In this document: positions 12,661 through 24,406 of the stretch, in pieces | How the letters are laid out: the number at the start of each line of letters is the position of its first letter | How positions within the stretch are numbered: the stretch's first letter is position 1 | Source: Chamaea fasciata | Lineage: Eukaryota; Chordata; Aves; Passeriformes; Sylviidae | Direction: 5' to 3' | Length of the DNA: 64,000 nucleotides | Assembly: GCA_029207755.1 (NCBI GenBank) | Contig: JARCOQ010000002.1 | Span: forward strand, 114,276,375 to 114,340,374 | Notes under the pieces: model-generated | Database searches by the model: none | Told to the model about the DNA's origin: nothing | The model's input: the letters and a program-made list of their open reading frames with translations, nothing else | Translations under genes and position numbers: made by a program

Positions 12661-12775
12661 ACTTTGATGTGGCACTTGGGGACGTGGGCTCGTGGTGGCC
12701 TTGGCACTGGTGAGGAATGGGTGGGCTGGATGATCTTGAGCATCTTTTCTAACCCAAATGGTTCTGAGTTTCCAG
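12661..12775 (+). mobile_element. CR1: Older CR1 3' end
   Basis: Sense fragment of a different and more diverged CR1 subfamily. It has 'gatgtggcacttggggac', a diverged middle, then 'ggatgatcttgagcatc' and 'ttctaacccaaatggttct'. The order of blocks matches CR1, and the tail octamers are nearly lost. Confidence 0.7.
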
Positions 12776-14749
12776 TTGTGTGCAAACCCCAGTGCCTTTG
12801 GCAAGGGCCTGGTATCAAATCCGTGCTTAGGATCGTTCATGAAAAGGTTCTAAGGGGGATGAAGTCAATCCATTGAACAAATCTGGTTATTCCCCTGTAT
12901 TTCCTGTATTTTTGCATCAGCACAGACAACAGATGAGATTATCAGGATAACGAGTTCCTGGTGCAACTCCTGTGCACAGAAGGTTTGTCCAGTGCTTTTC
13001 CAGAAATATTTTGCGCAGGGAAGGACTTGACACAAGTGCCAGGTAGTGACAGGAGAAGAGAGGAACAAGGTGCTAATACACTTGGGATTGAAAATAGATC
13101 ACTGATCTACAAGGATCAGAACATCCAGTCTCTCGTGAGCAATTAGAAGAATCCCACAAATTCCAAGAGCTGTAAATTGTAGGGATTTGGGGGAATTCTG
13201 TGGAAAACTGCAGCAGTTAGGGAAAGCTCTCCCCCAGAGGAAAGACACACCCAGAGGAGTCCACATCCAGTGTTAAAAGATAAGAGATTCACTGAGCTAA
13301 GTGGAGAATTTCCCACTGACCTCACAAGAACAAAGCACAGAGAGATTGTGCCATGACATTAAAGATAATTTCTGAAAGAAATAGGGGTTAACACTGGAAG
13401 CCAAGAAACAAAGAGAAGTTCAGCCTGGAAGAGGCAACAGTAATGGCAAGAAATTTGTCTGTGAGGAGATCAGTAGCAAGAAGGAAGTGCTGGGAGAGTT
13501 TTGTCCCATTTCTCAACAGAAGGGAAAGATGCAGATGATATTTAGTAGGGTAAAGGCCTTTTGTGAGCAAGGGACTATTCAAACCAAAAAGGAAGATCCT
13601 TCCCTAAAACTGGATAGGACAGAACATAAATCTTGATGTTCTCAGATCAATTAAACCTGAAGGATGCACTAAAATCCAGTCTGAGGCAACATCAAACCTA
13701 CCTCAGTATTCGTGGAGAGTGAGGGAAATTCCAGTGGGCTGGAAAGAACACATGTGGCGCCTGTCTTAAACGTGAAGGATGTTTGGCAGGAGAAGGAAGA
13801 GAAACTGGTGATTTATGGGCCACTCACCTTAAATTAAGCTCTTTAAAAAACAAAAACGGCTTTAGGCACCAGGAAATATAAGCCAAAATGGCTTTATCAA
13901 CAGCACATTGCATCAAACCTGCCTCATTTCATTCCACAGCAGATCAACACGGGCTAAGAAAGAAGCTGAGGAGGGTCATATATTCTGATTTTATTAAGAC
14001 ATTACACCATCTGCCACAGTGTTCTAATCAGGAAGCAGGGAAAGCTGGTCTAGGAGAAATTACCTTCTCATGGCTCTAAAATTAATTGTAACACATGCCA
14101 AGGAGGAGTTACCAGGGGTGCATTGACAGCATGGAAGGATGTGTCCAGTTGGGTCTGCAGAGTGCCCAGTTCTGTCAGATCAAATAATGGTTTTAGTATT
14201 TTAGAGGGTAAGTTTAGCATCCCAAATGATCTCGACATAATGAGGAAAAGGTCTGAAAAACCAGGTTCAACTCTAACAGCAACACAGACTATTGCCTTAA
14301 AACAGGACTAATTGGCTACAAAAACAAAACAAAACAAAAACAACAACAAAAAAACCCCCCAAGAATAATTGACTACAATATCAAAGGACTGGAAACAGCT
14401 AGAGAACAAAATTCCTAAACATGGTCTGGATCTCACATATTCCACCCTGGAATATGCGAATCAGGCCCAGGAGAAGCAGAGCATCCCACTCCCGAGAACA
14501 AGGATCCCACAAACACCTGCCTTTCTTCGTGCCTGATGACTCTTTGCCACCACAGAGCCTCTGCTTTCAATCCTCCCAAAGTTGTTTGGCATTGCTCTGA
14601 GCCAAACGTTTCCTCAAGGTGTTCAGCACTTCAGGAATGCGGGACAGATGTTTTATCAAGCTGCTTGTGGGTTCCAGCAGCCTGGTTGTGTCTGCCAGGA
14701 ACAGATCCTGAGGGAGAAGGAAACTTCTGGCTGCCTCGCTGAGACATTT
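12776..14749. other. Unique non-coding DNA
   Basis: No recognised exon. An A/C-rich patch lies at about 14319-14361. Confidence 0.65.
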
Positions 14750-14950
14750 GGAGGAGGAGGAGGAGGAGGAGGAGGAGGAGGAGGAGGAGGAGAAGGAGGG
14801 GGAGAAGGAGAAGGAGAAGGAGAAGGAGAAGGAGAAGGAGAAGGAGAAGGAGAAGGAGAAGGAGAAGGAGAAGGAGAAGGAGAAGGAGAAGGAGAAGGAG
14901 AAGGAGAAGGAGAAGGAGAAGGAGAAGGAGAAGGAGAAGGAGGAGAGAGG
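14750..14950. repeat. (GGA)n-(GGAGAA)n homopurine tract
   Basis: 201 nt with no pyrimidine on the + strand. About 14 GGA units come first, then a short GGGGA transition, then about 23 GGAGAA (equivalently AGAAGG) units. The Glu-Lys, Ser-Phe and Leu-rich frames over it are artefacts. Confidence 0.97.
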
Positions 14951-15029
14951 CCTTTCCCAAGGGAGGCTCCAGAGCTCTGACTGAGTCACCCCAGGCTCAG
15001 GACTTCACGAGCAATTAGGACTGGGGAAG

Positions 15030-15669
15030 TGTTAGGAATAGATGTGGAGGTTTAGATAAGTCCCTGCCTTTTGCCCAGGCCTCTGGCAGAGGCTGTAGCT
15101 TTATTGAGGCACCCCAAAACCCACTCTCATTCACAAGTTCTTTAATAATGGCTAATTCCATCTATTATAGAACAAATTATTTATTTAATAGACACAAAAC
15201 TAACAGACATAAGACTTAAACGAAATACTACACAGGAGTAAAGACAAAAAGAGAACTGCTAGTAGGTGTGTACAGCGTGGAGTTAAAGGTACCTGTTAAT
15301 GGTACAGCTAGAAAAGAAATAATATAACTTGGGGTTCAGTGTATCTTACCATCCAATTGTTGGTGGGGCACATGTTGAGGTCCTTTCCCACAGTTCCTAA
15401 GAAAGTAACCACAGAAGCTGCATCCAACCTTTGGGAGAAGCCTTGAACACTTTCAGGGTGTGTGTGTTAGAGGGCTTCTGTCTCTGTGATAATTCATGTG
15501 TCTTTTTATAGTTTGTAAACCAGTGTCTCTCAGTCAAGAGTATTTCTTTTATCTCTTCCCACATCTGCTCTCCAGGCTAAGATGTTGATTGCCAGCTGGT
15601 TCCCGAGCCCTTTTGGCACCAGAGATGACCCCTTTGGGCCTTTCAGCCCCTGGGTTTGATAGTCTTACA
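15030..15669 (-). mobile_element. Probable solo LTR of an avian endogenous retrovirus
   Basis: Read on the minus strand, this segment begins TGTAAGAC and ends TCCTAACA, giving imperfect inverted TG...CA termini. It has a TATA-like 'ctataaaaag' near 15508-15517 and an AATAAA signal near its 3' end (complement of 15100-15105). This is the usual LTR arrangement. I found no matching target-site duplication with these edges, so the 5' edge is uncertain. No retroviral coding sequence adjoins it. Confidence 0.5.
15100..15105 (-). promoter_or_regulatory. Candidate LTR polyadenylation signal
   Basis: AATAAA on the minus strand, about 70 bp before the proposed 3' end of the LTR at 15030. Confidence 0.45.
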
Positions 15670-16005
15670 CCTGGCCAGAGCGTAATGAGGTCCCTGAGGA
15701 TGTATCAAGTCTGAGGGTTGACCTGCAACCTCCCAGAGTGGCTCAATAATATTGCAAGGGCTCCTTGGGTGTGTTTTGTAAAGCAAAGGCTTTAATAAAA
15801 CAGAAAATAACAAACAACGCAGAAATAAAAGAACAAAACCGTGAGCGGGTGCCAGAGAAGCATCAGACGCCTGACTGAAAACACCCCCAAAAAGCCCTGA
15901 GCACCTCTGTGCTCCTTCTTAAACACTGAATGTTTTAGGGGGGACAAACTGACTTGCTGCCAGTAGAATCCACTGAGGAACAGCTAAAGAGACTCACTGC
16001 GGTGG
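15670..16005. mobile_element. LTR-like DNA of unresolved structure
   Basis: This lies between two LTR-like segments and has the same character: AATAAA on the + strand near 15792-15800, no open frames and no CR1 motifs. It could be more LTR sequence, ERV non-coding internal DNA, or unique DNA. I cannot place its edges. Confidence 0.3.
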
Positions 16006-16335
16006 TGTTAGCTCTAGCCAGGTCTGGGCAGAAGACACTAGACACGATGGTATCTCGTTTGGACTCGGTTGTTTATTTTTTCTTATCTAAGCTACAGCCT
16101 CACAAGGGTGTGAGCTCTGTCTAACAAGGCAAGGAAATGGCTACTTCTAACTCCTTTCAAGGACTTTTTAACAGCAAGCAAAACCATTCAGCATCCACCA
16201 CCTGAGTTATTTTTATTTGTAACCCAATTAGAGATCACTCAGTGTCCACAGTGTGGGCCTTCAATGACTGATTAGAAAAGATCACCCAAACCTGAGAAGG
16301 AGGAAAAATAAAGTGAGGAAGGACCCAGGCAACAC
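16006..16335 (-). mobile_element. Possible LTR fragment
   Basis: On the minus strand it would start TGTTGCC near 16335 and end GGCTAACA... at 16006, with AATAAA complementary to 16072-16077. The edges are my estimate and no target-site duplication was found. Confidence 0.4.
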
Positions 16336-16361
16336 CCAAATCCCTCCATACTGTCCTTTAC

Positions 16362-16382
16362 ATATATATATATATATATATT
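16362..16382. repeat. (TA)n microsatellite
   Basis: About 10 AT/TA dinucleotide units. Confidence 0.95.
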
Positions 16383-18914
16383 ACTGTATTCTGTAACCTA
16401 AAATCCTAAATATTTCACCCTGTGACATCACACACTTCTATACAGCTACACACACACACTCCCGGTGCTATCACTCAGTTTTGGAAGCCTTTCCCATGGC
16501 CTCAGGTCAAAGCAGAAAGCCTGATATTTTCAGCATCCAGGGTTCCAACAAACTCTCAGTGTTTTTATCTTGGCATTGAGCCAATTACTGTCAGGACACC
16601 AAAGAAGTTTCTGGCTCCTTTACCTTATAAGAACATCCAGGGGTGAGTCTTAAACCTTTCCCTTTATGGAAACACCTGCTGGGGTGTGGGGTGCATTCCT
16701 GCATCTCTTCTGGATCTGCACCAACTCTCTGTGGTGGAGAGGGGCAGGGCAGGGAGAACCTAAATGACAATCCTAAAAAAACCATTGTCTGGATGTGCCT
16801 GGTGCTGGTGTGCTGGGGAGGAAGCAGCAGAGCACAAAGGCACGTACAGCACTCCAAAACCCTTTCAGGGCTCTCCAGCCCGGCGCACTGAAGCGGCAAA
16901 ATGTTCCTCTCTCGTTTCTTTTTTTTTTTTGGGGGGGGGGCAGCAATCACAAAAAGCAGATGTTACACTCTGCTCGTTTTTGTCACTGGCGCCCGGCCCC
17001 CTGGCAGGATCCAAACAACTCTTGGCATCCTTGGATGGGCAGCAAAGCTGCTTCCTTCTCTCACACAATGCCAGGCTGAACAACCTTTGAGCCTAAAACC
17101 TCGTTCCTTTGTAGTCTGGATTTTGGCAGGCTTCTCCTCCACTCCCCCTGCTCAGATGTGGTATTCCCCAGTCCTTACAGAGTCTGGGATGTGTCTTTTC
17201 TGCACCACGAATGCTGATGAAAAATAGATGTAAAATCCATGATGCTCCTTTAACTTCCGCTGCAGAAAGAAGGACACTTTCAGAGTTGTCTTTGCAGTTT
17301 AACTTCTCAGGATTTTTTTGAATTCTGGCTTCATCAATAAAACAGGGAAAAGACTTGAGCGTGATGCATTTTACCTGGATGTCTAACATAGTACACAACT
17401 TTACATAAAATGCTGAATAATTCGGACATTAGACATACGATTTAAAAGTGAAAACTGCAGTCATTGGCAATAAATCATTTGAAGAATGAGTGCTATTAAA
17501 TCCAGCATTGTTAGGTGGAAGGAGAAAAATGATGCCTTATAGATCACAGTTCTTTTGCTGGAAGCTAAATGTGATGTCTTCTGTGGAAAAAAAAATTAAA
17601 ACCCCCCAAACAAAGTAAAAAATTATCTACCTATTGGTCAAGTGTAATATAGTAGGAATGTCACTGATAGAACATAAAAAAGTAGAAATAATATACACCA
17701 GGTTAGGCATAAGATGTCACTTTTTCTGTGTTTTACTTAATTGCTATAAAGAAAGAAAAAACAAACAAACAAACAAAAAAAAAGTCCAAAACCAAAGAAA
17801 GTTTGGTTGTGAGATCACACAATAAAATACTAGGTAATACAAAATGTAAATCTTCTGGGTGGGAGTTCCAGCAGGAAAACTGGAGATGTACTCAAAAGAG
17901 AGTCATGATTCAAAGGAGAAGGAGAAAAGCTGCATGGAACAGGTTTCAACACAGTGCAGTGGTCCAAAATTGCCATAATTTCCAGATATCTTCATAAAAA
18001 ATCAGCCCTTTAAGTCCTGCCAGCAGTCAAAAACTCAGGCATGCAGGGTGAGTTGAGCTGGACTGCTCCCAGCCAGCAAAGAGGAAATAAATATTTCCTG
18101 CCTCAAATCCTGTTTGCAATGGGATAAAATGATCCCTGGAAGCAACAGGAATTATCTAAGAAAGAGAAAAAGTAGTTGAAATAAATTCCACAATTGCCAC
18201 CTAAGATTCCTTTAGCTTCCTGCAGCCTGGGTGAATATTTTATCCATGGGAAACGTGGTTGCATGGAAAATTCCACTGGAAGTTTAATTTGGTGCATCCT
18301 CTTGAAAAGAAAGAGATGTGTTACTGAAGGGACAGGGCAAGTTCCTGGGGGAATTAAGGATTTTATGGCTTTTTAGCCTTTGTTCCATACTCTGGATCTT
18401 GCCAGCAGAGACAACCTTCAGTGTTTGGGAGGACTAGGAATTTTTAAACTCCTTAAAAAGCAGTTTGGGGGAATACTTTGGATGTAGCCTTATGAATCAT
18501 GTGTGAAATATCTGCTTATGTTACTCCGAAGGTTTCCAGGCAGAATTCATGGAATGAACTTGAAGCAAAATGGTCCTGATGTGAGGATAAGCTCAAACTC
18601 CTTTTCATATTTCACTGGACACGTGTAGGATAGAGAATAACTGCTCCAACCATAGATATCCAAACTGAATATTCTCCTCATAAATATAGAAAACCTACAT
18701 TAAAAACTCCACTGGAATTATCATATATCTGTTTATGCTGTTTATATCTCTTTGGGAATCATATACAGGACTCTGCACAAGATATTTTTAGATTACTGCA
18801 TGATTTCACGTGACTTGCATCTAAATTTAATCCAAAATTAAAATGAGTAACTACATTTATTTCAAACCCCCAGAAGCTGGAGACTCTTCCAATAGATGAT
18901 TCAATACCAAACCA
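16383..18914. other. Unique non-coding DNA
   Basis: A T-run abutting a G-run lies at about 16918-16940. The overlapping frames at 16.6-17.4 kb cross this run and show no domain. An A/C-rich patch is at 17754-17785. Nothing else is supportable. Confidence 0.6.
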
Positions 18915-19035
18915 AAGAATCAGAGAATTGTTTGGATTGGAAGAGACCTTAAAGATCATTTAGTTCCAGCCTCTTTCCATGGGCAGGGAACCTTCCAGTA
19001 GACCAGGTGGCTCAGAGCTTCATGGAGCCTGAAAC
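18915..19035 (-). mobile_element. CR1: CR1 LINE 3' end fragment
   Basis: Antisense CR1 tail: 'agaatcagagaattg', then 'ggattggaagagacctt', then 'tccatgggcagggaacc', and a diverged stretch with the 'agaccaggtggctcagagc' motif of another CR1 subfamily. Confidence 0.8.
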
Positions 19036-19724
19036 TTGAATTTCAATGAGTTTAAATCTAAAAAAAATATATGTTTACTTAACAAAATAGGTGATTAATT
19101 AGCTGAAAAAAACGAGTGAGTGTGTCACGCAGGGACACAGAAGGAAGTGCTCTCTAATGAAGTGAGAGCTGGCATTGCATGAAGCATTTCCACAGTTACA
19201 CGTTTTAGGACACTCATTAAAAGCAGGAGTGTCAAAGGAAATTTCAACAATATTTGAACTCCTGCTCCCTTCCCTGTTGAGTGTGGATGTACAGAAAGAT
19301 GTTTAGCTGCTGGCAGGGAGGACCGTGGTCCCAAGGAGATCTGATGGCACAAATTCCATGTTTCCCACAGACCTGTGCAGACAAACCCCCTGCATTAGTA
19401 GCAGCCACTGCTTTATTCTCAGGTCTGTTCAGCCTTTGGCTAAATTCCATTTTTGAGGAGCAGAGCCTGAAAATCCAGAGAAGAACATGACTCACAGATA
19501 AATTTTTCAGATGTTTGCAGCAGCAGGGGTCTGGTGATATCCTCTCACACCTGCAGACCTCACCACATAACCCCAGGCGAGGAGTTTGTCTTTGGAAAAG
19601 CAGATTTTTCTGGATGATGTCCCAGTCTCATCATGAGAACTCCAGGAATGATGAATCTATGTCACTCCTGCCTGCTGGACCCACAGGTTATGGTGTAAAC
19701 ATCACTAAATGTTTGTGCTGGTAT
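19036..19724. other. Unique non-coding DNA
   Basis: Nothing supportable is seen. Confidence 0.6.
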
Positions 19725-20050
19725 TCATAGAATCAAAAAAATCACAGAACTGTTTGGGTTGGGTGGGGCCTTAAAGATCATCCAGTGTCACCCCTGCCAC
19801 GGGCAGGGACAGCTCCCACTGTCCCAGACTGCTCCATGAGATCCATCCAGCCTGGCCTCATACACTTCCAAAGATCCAGGGGCAGCTACAGCTTCTCTGG
19901 GCACCCTGTGCCAGGACCTATCCACTCTCATAGGGAGGAATTTTTTTCCCCATATCCCATTTAATCCTGTCCTTCTCCAGTTCAAGGCCATCCCATGTCC
20001 TGTCACTCAATGCCTTTGTAAAAGTCCCTCCCCATCCTTCTTGTAAATTC
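19725..20050 (-). mobile_element. CR1: CR1 LINE, 5'-truncated
   Basis: Antisense CR1 of about 325 bp with a degenerate octamer tail at its + strand left end ('attcatagaatc'). The 'gggttgggtggggccttaaagatc' and 'ctgccacgggcagggac' blocks follow, then the standard upstream CR1 UTR. A CT microsatellite directly abuts its 5' side. Confidence 0.9.
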
Positions 20051-20073
20051 CTCTCTCTCTCTCTCTCTCTCTC
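20051..20073. repeat. (CT)n microsatellite
   Basis: About 11 CT units abutting the 5' edge of an antisense CR1. Confidence 0.93.
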
Positions 20074-20315
20074 CTTACACACACCTTTCTCCACTGCAGC
20101 AGCTGTGTCTACAGCACCACTGGAACTATGATTAATTACAGAACTGAAATGAAATTTTCAGATAATTCCATATAGACTGACACTTGCAGGACACGCTGGC
20201 TCAATCTTGGTCTAAACCAGGGGCTTGAAAGAAGATCGTGTTGCCACTTGTTCCAAACTATTTGACCTATTAATCCCTGTCCAGGTGCCCTTTGTACCAA
20301 TCTCCCTTCCCCTTC
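20074..20315. other. Unique non-coding DNA
   Basis: Short unique spacer; nothing seen. Confidence 0.55.
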
Positions 20316-20435
20316 TGTCATGATTTAACCCCAGCTGACAAATAATTGAATTTCCCCCTCCCTCCTACCCCATCAGTGGGCAGGAGGATTGGCAAGAACA
20401 AGTAATCCTTGTGGGTTGAGATAAGGACAGTTTAA

Positions 20436-20436
<1 letters not shown>

Positions 20437-20490
<54 letters not shown>
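20437..20490. repeat. (AAT)n microsatellite inside an LTR
   Basis: About 18 AAT/ATA units at a place where the LTR family normally carries a short A/T-rich patch. Confidence 0.95.
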
Positions 20491-20812
20491 GTACAGATAC
20501 TACTGATAATAATAATCATAGCAATGAGAAGGAGGGAGAGTGACAGAACCCAGGAGACACAAGCGATGCACGACACAATTTTCACCACCCACTAACTGAT
20601 TCCCAGCCTGTTCCTGAGCAGCCACTCCCAGTCAGCTTTCCCAGTTTTATACTGGGAATGGTGACCTCTGATGAGGAAAATCCCTTTGGCCAGTCCAGGT
20701 CAGTGTCCTGACTGTGCTTCCTCCCAGCTTTGTGTGCATCTCCTCACTTTCAGAGCACGAGACACTGGAAAGTCCTGGATTTAGGGTGAACACTTCTCAC
20801 AACACTAAACGA

Positions 20813-21294
20813 TGTAGGAAAATGGATTTGTAGAGAATTCTCAAAGCCTGACAGAAGGCTCACATAGCCTTGTGCATCCGTATGCAAAATTTGAGATAAA
20901 ATATGTTGACTTAGATAGGCCGTGGAATAGGACAGGCATTGTTGAGAGAGAAATTGAACTAGAAACAAGTTTCAAACGATGACCTTGCAAATAGACCTGA
21001 TATTTTTTGAGAAACAGAACTGTAAAAGATTTATTGTAGCAAGAGCCACATGGGGTATTTTAATAGATGGTTGGCTTAGAAGCATTAGCAGCATTGTGTG
21101 GCAAAAGCTGATAGGCAAAAAAGCCCACTTACAATATACTGTAATTAGGAAATAGTTTGGATTCTGATTTTGATGGCATGAATTGTAACATCTGTACTGT
21201 CTCACCCTTCTCATGAGACTGAAAATGGAATAAAAGTCTATAAAACGCCTCTCAGGAGCCCCATCTCTGGGTCAGAAAAAGCGTTTTTCCAGCA
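20813..21294 (+). mobile_element. Nested solo LTR
   Basis: 482 bp that interrupts the older LTR. It begins TGTAGGAAAA and ends TTTTTCCAGCA, so the termini are near-perfect inverted repeats. AATAAA lies at 21229-21234, 60 bp before the 3' end, which sets the + orientation. The flanking hexamers are AAACGA and AAACTT (4 of 6 identical), consistent with an old target-site duplication. No internal retroviral sequence remains. Confidence 0.8.
21229..21234 (+). promoter_or_regulatory. LTR polyadenylation signal AATAAA
   Basis: AATAAA in the 3' part of the nested LTR, about 60 bp upstream of its end. Confidence 0.6.
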
Positions 21295-21376
21295 AAACTT
21301 AACTGTGGTTTTCATGCTAAACCCAAACCAGCTACTAGGAAAAAAAATTAACCCTCTCCCAGCCAAAGCCAGGACA

Positions 21377-21791
21377 CCCTCCAGAGTTTCCTCTCCAGCT
21401 GGATCACCTCCAGGTTGTCTGCATCCAAACTTTCTCAAGCCACAGCACATTCAGTTATTAATAAGTACAGAGAAATGCCAGCTCATAACAAATATCCGAA
21501 TGAAAATATTTAAATATCTACAACTGAATTTTTTTAATATTTAAATATTTAAATATCCACAACTGGAGTTAAATATTTAAATGTCCACAGTTTTTGTCAG
21601 TTCTGAAAATGATGCCAGCTTCCCAGTCCCGTTAGATATACACTTCCATTCCTCTTCAACTTTGCAAATCTACAAGCAACTGTTAATAACTGGTTTTCTC
21701 TATTAAAGGTTATGTAGTCAGAAGTCTGTGGATGGCTTTTTTTAACTGCAAATAGCAAATTTTCCTCCCCAGTTTTCAATGTGAATCACTC
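21377..21791. other. Unique non-coding DNA with AAATATTT runs
   Basis: Between 21505 and 21590 the word 'aaatatttaaatat' and the phrase 'aaatatccacaactg' recur two or three times as a degenerate AT-rich minisatellite. The rest is unique. Confidence 0.6.
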
Positions 21792-22423
21792 CGTCTTGGT
21801 TTGGAAAGGCAGGGGTCTGCCAGGGAAGGCAGGAGCCTCCCTTTGGAATGGAGAATGTCAATCCCCTCCTTCTGAATTATTATAATTTTGAAATTAAGGA
21901 GCTCTCAGGCAAAGATATGGGAATAGGAATAACAGTTCTTTACTAAGAATATTAAACTAAAAATGTAATAGTACAAAAAAACCAACCAAACAAAAAGAAA
22001 ACACTGACCCCCTGTTGGTCAGGGTGTTGGTGTCAGCCCAGCCCAGTCCTCCTGCAGTGACAGATGTGGTTCTGTTGGAGCGATGATCCTGTAGGAGGGT
22101 GAAGTTTCCCTCTGAAGGTCCAGTGGTGCTGACATGGGTCTGGTTTTCCTCTGGGAATCCAGTGCACACAGGCCGTGCTGGTGTTCTGAATGCCAGCTTT
22201 GATCCAGGTGGGAATGCTGGGCTCCTCCCCCTGGGTGGAGCCTCTCCCCGTGGGATGATGGGATTGTCTCAGCCCTGCAGTGAGCCTGGATGGCCCATGG
22301 ACAGCAGATATCCCCTGGAGGGAGGATGGGTTCTGGAAGGGTAAAGAACACTGCCCCACCTGGTTTAACAGCTGGTAACAGGATACAAACTTTTGGTTAC
22401 ACCTTGCATTGCAACCTAAGACA
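21792..22423 (-). mobile_element. Songbird-type ERV solo LTR
   Basis: The + strand start 'cgtcttggtttggaaaggc' and the blocks 'gggaaggcaggagcctccc', 'aggcaaagatatgggaatag' and 'cctctgggaatccagtg' match an LTR family that I know to be abundant in passerines. The left terminal T appears mutated to C. The right end is 'caacctaagaca'. The flanks CACTC and CACTT match at 4 of 5 positions. A variant poly(A) signal AGTAAA on the minus strand (21939-21944) suggests minus orientation. Confidence 0.75.
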
Positions 22424-24060
22424 CACTTTTATGTTTTCCACTGGTTCTGTCAGTACAACTTCACTTGCAAGAACATTGGAGGCTCCCACTTGAGTAAAAC
22501 ACACAGAATGCACCAAAAAAGGTACTTTGCTGCCTGGAGAGAAGGGGTTTGCTCCAATTCTTTCTCCATTTTTGTCCTTTCTATTCTTTTGGCATGAAGG
22601 AACCTACAAGGAGAGAAGACAGGGATTCTTATTTAAGACTTAAAGTTATTGTTTAAGACATGAAAGTCACTGCTGAGGGATGGCAAGGAAAATAAATGTA
22701 GTAAAATTAAAATGCAAATTAAAGGGCATGAATTTGTGCTTGTGTGTGTGAATCCAAAGGGACGGCAAATTCCATGGCTTGGTTGTGAATGGATTTGCAG
22801 GAGCCACCTCACTGGTGGCAGGGAGTTGACCAGGGGTGTGAATCACCTGTGAGAAGAGGTGAGAGCACAGCCAGCACTGAGGTGATCAAAGGTGTTCAAA
22901 CAGGTGCTGGGGAGAGAATTCCAGCTGTTCCACAGCTCCTGGTCACAACACTGTGATACAATTCCAACATTCCTGTTTCGTAACGTGAGCGAGCCCACCA
23001 CAGTGTGCATGGAGGAGACAGGGCACTCATGAGACACACTGAGAGAAAAAAAGAGCGGAAAAATAACCTGAGTGACTCCGAGTCTGCCAGGATTCCTCCA
23101 GCACCACACACTGCAACACTCACAGCCCCCCTGCCCTGGCTCCTTGGAGCATTTCCTGTAAATGTGGGGGCAAGGGAGTGCTGCCACCCTGTTCTCCTAA
23201 ACAGATCATCCTCCTACCCCCTCAGTTAAAAATCAAGCAATGCACCTCTGAGGGACAAATTTTGCTAAATCTTTGAATTTTCCGAAATTTAACCGAATTA
23301 AGGCAAATCTAATAAGTCCAGTGGATGACTAAGATTTTTTTTTTTCTGCTTTTAAACAGAAAGTGTTTTGTTGTTGTAGGATGTTGAAGACTTATTGTGC
23401 ACTGCTGCCATGGAAGGTGCACTATAATGAAAATGTAGATGATGCCAGGCCCCAGCGTGTGTTTCCAATTAAAATTCTTCATTTTCTGCTAAGATGTTAG
23501 AGTATGACCTGATTAGCTCTGCCAGTTATCAGAGCTCAGCTTCTGTGACCCCTTATCTTATTCAACAACTGCTGTCTGACTCTGTACATTTGGAGAGGAA
23601 AGCACCACATCCCTAAAAGACCAGGGAAGTTTTATGGAGCCCATAAAACCTTCCACAGATAATTTATTGTGAGTCAGGGACAGAACTTCCAGCTGTTTTC
23701 CATCCCTGAGTCTCCCCTGCCTGCCCACACATCTTAATAAGAAATAATTAGCACACCTCAAACTGCAATTCCACCCTAACAGTGCAGGTTGATGTCTGGG
23801 TTTTTATGTATAACAATCGTAGATAGTGGATTTTCCTGCAGGAGAATTGCCTGCAAATTCTCGAGGTTTGAAACAATGGAAAAGTTATCTCTTTTCATCC
23901 AGGATTCCTCAGTGGTGTTGTCAGATAAGGAGCAGCATGAAAGCCCTTTCCTAAGAAGCAGTGTCCTTAGTCAGCAGGAAAAGAGCAGGGTATTATTTAT
24001 GGAAAGCAGGCAATATGCAATCACAGAGAAAGGGTGGTAGATGAAGTGCCAGATTAAGCC
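22424..24060. other. Unique non-coding DNA
   Basis: No recognised exon or repeat apart from a T-run at 23334-23346. Confidence 0.65.
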
Positions 24061-24406
24061 TGAGCTATCAAAATGTATTTTATGTCACACATAAATAAAT
24101 ATAAATGATAATAAAAATAAATAAAAATTAAATATAATTAAAAATAAAGTAATAAAAATAAATATATATAAATTTATAATTGACCTGTTAGGTCAATTAT
24201 ATATTTATATAGTTATATATATCATAATATATATAACATAATATCTATTCTATTCTAGTCTAGTCTAGTCTATATATTATATATTGTAAATATATAATAT
24301 ATATTATAATATACATTATATATATAATAATATAGATTATATTTTTTATTTTTTACATATATATATATGTATGGGGGTTTTGGGGTTTTTTATAATATAT
24401 ATAAAA
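24061..24406. repeat. AT-rich island with a perfect hairpin
   Basis: About 345 bp almost without G or C. It holds (AAAT)-like runs at 24084-24160, a perfect hairpin at 24175-24201 (12-bp arms, 3-nt loop GTT), a (CTATT)n/(CTAGT)n patch at 24244-24272, and TA-rich DNA to 24400. It directly precedes a CR1 copy. Confidence 0.85.

Larger units (their letters stand above)
20316..21376. mobile_element. Avian ERV solo LTR, split by a second LTR
   Basis: The left part (20316-20812) starts TGTCATGATTTAACCCCAGC and the right part (21295-21376) contains 'cagctactaggaaaa' and ends 'gccaggaca'. I recognise both as the two ends of one common avian ERV LTR. The 5-bp flanks are CCTTC and CCCTC, which match at 4 of 5 positions. 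Without the insert the LTR is about 579 bp. A (TAA)n microsatellite has grown inside it. No coding sequence is present, so it is a solo LTR. Confidence 0.8.

Noticed and set aside
14567..14989. Ser-Phe, Leu-rich and Glu-Lys repeat proteins
   Set aside because: Translation of the GGA/GGAGAA tract in different frames.
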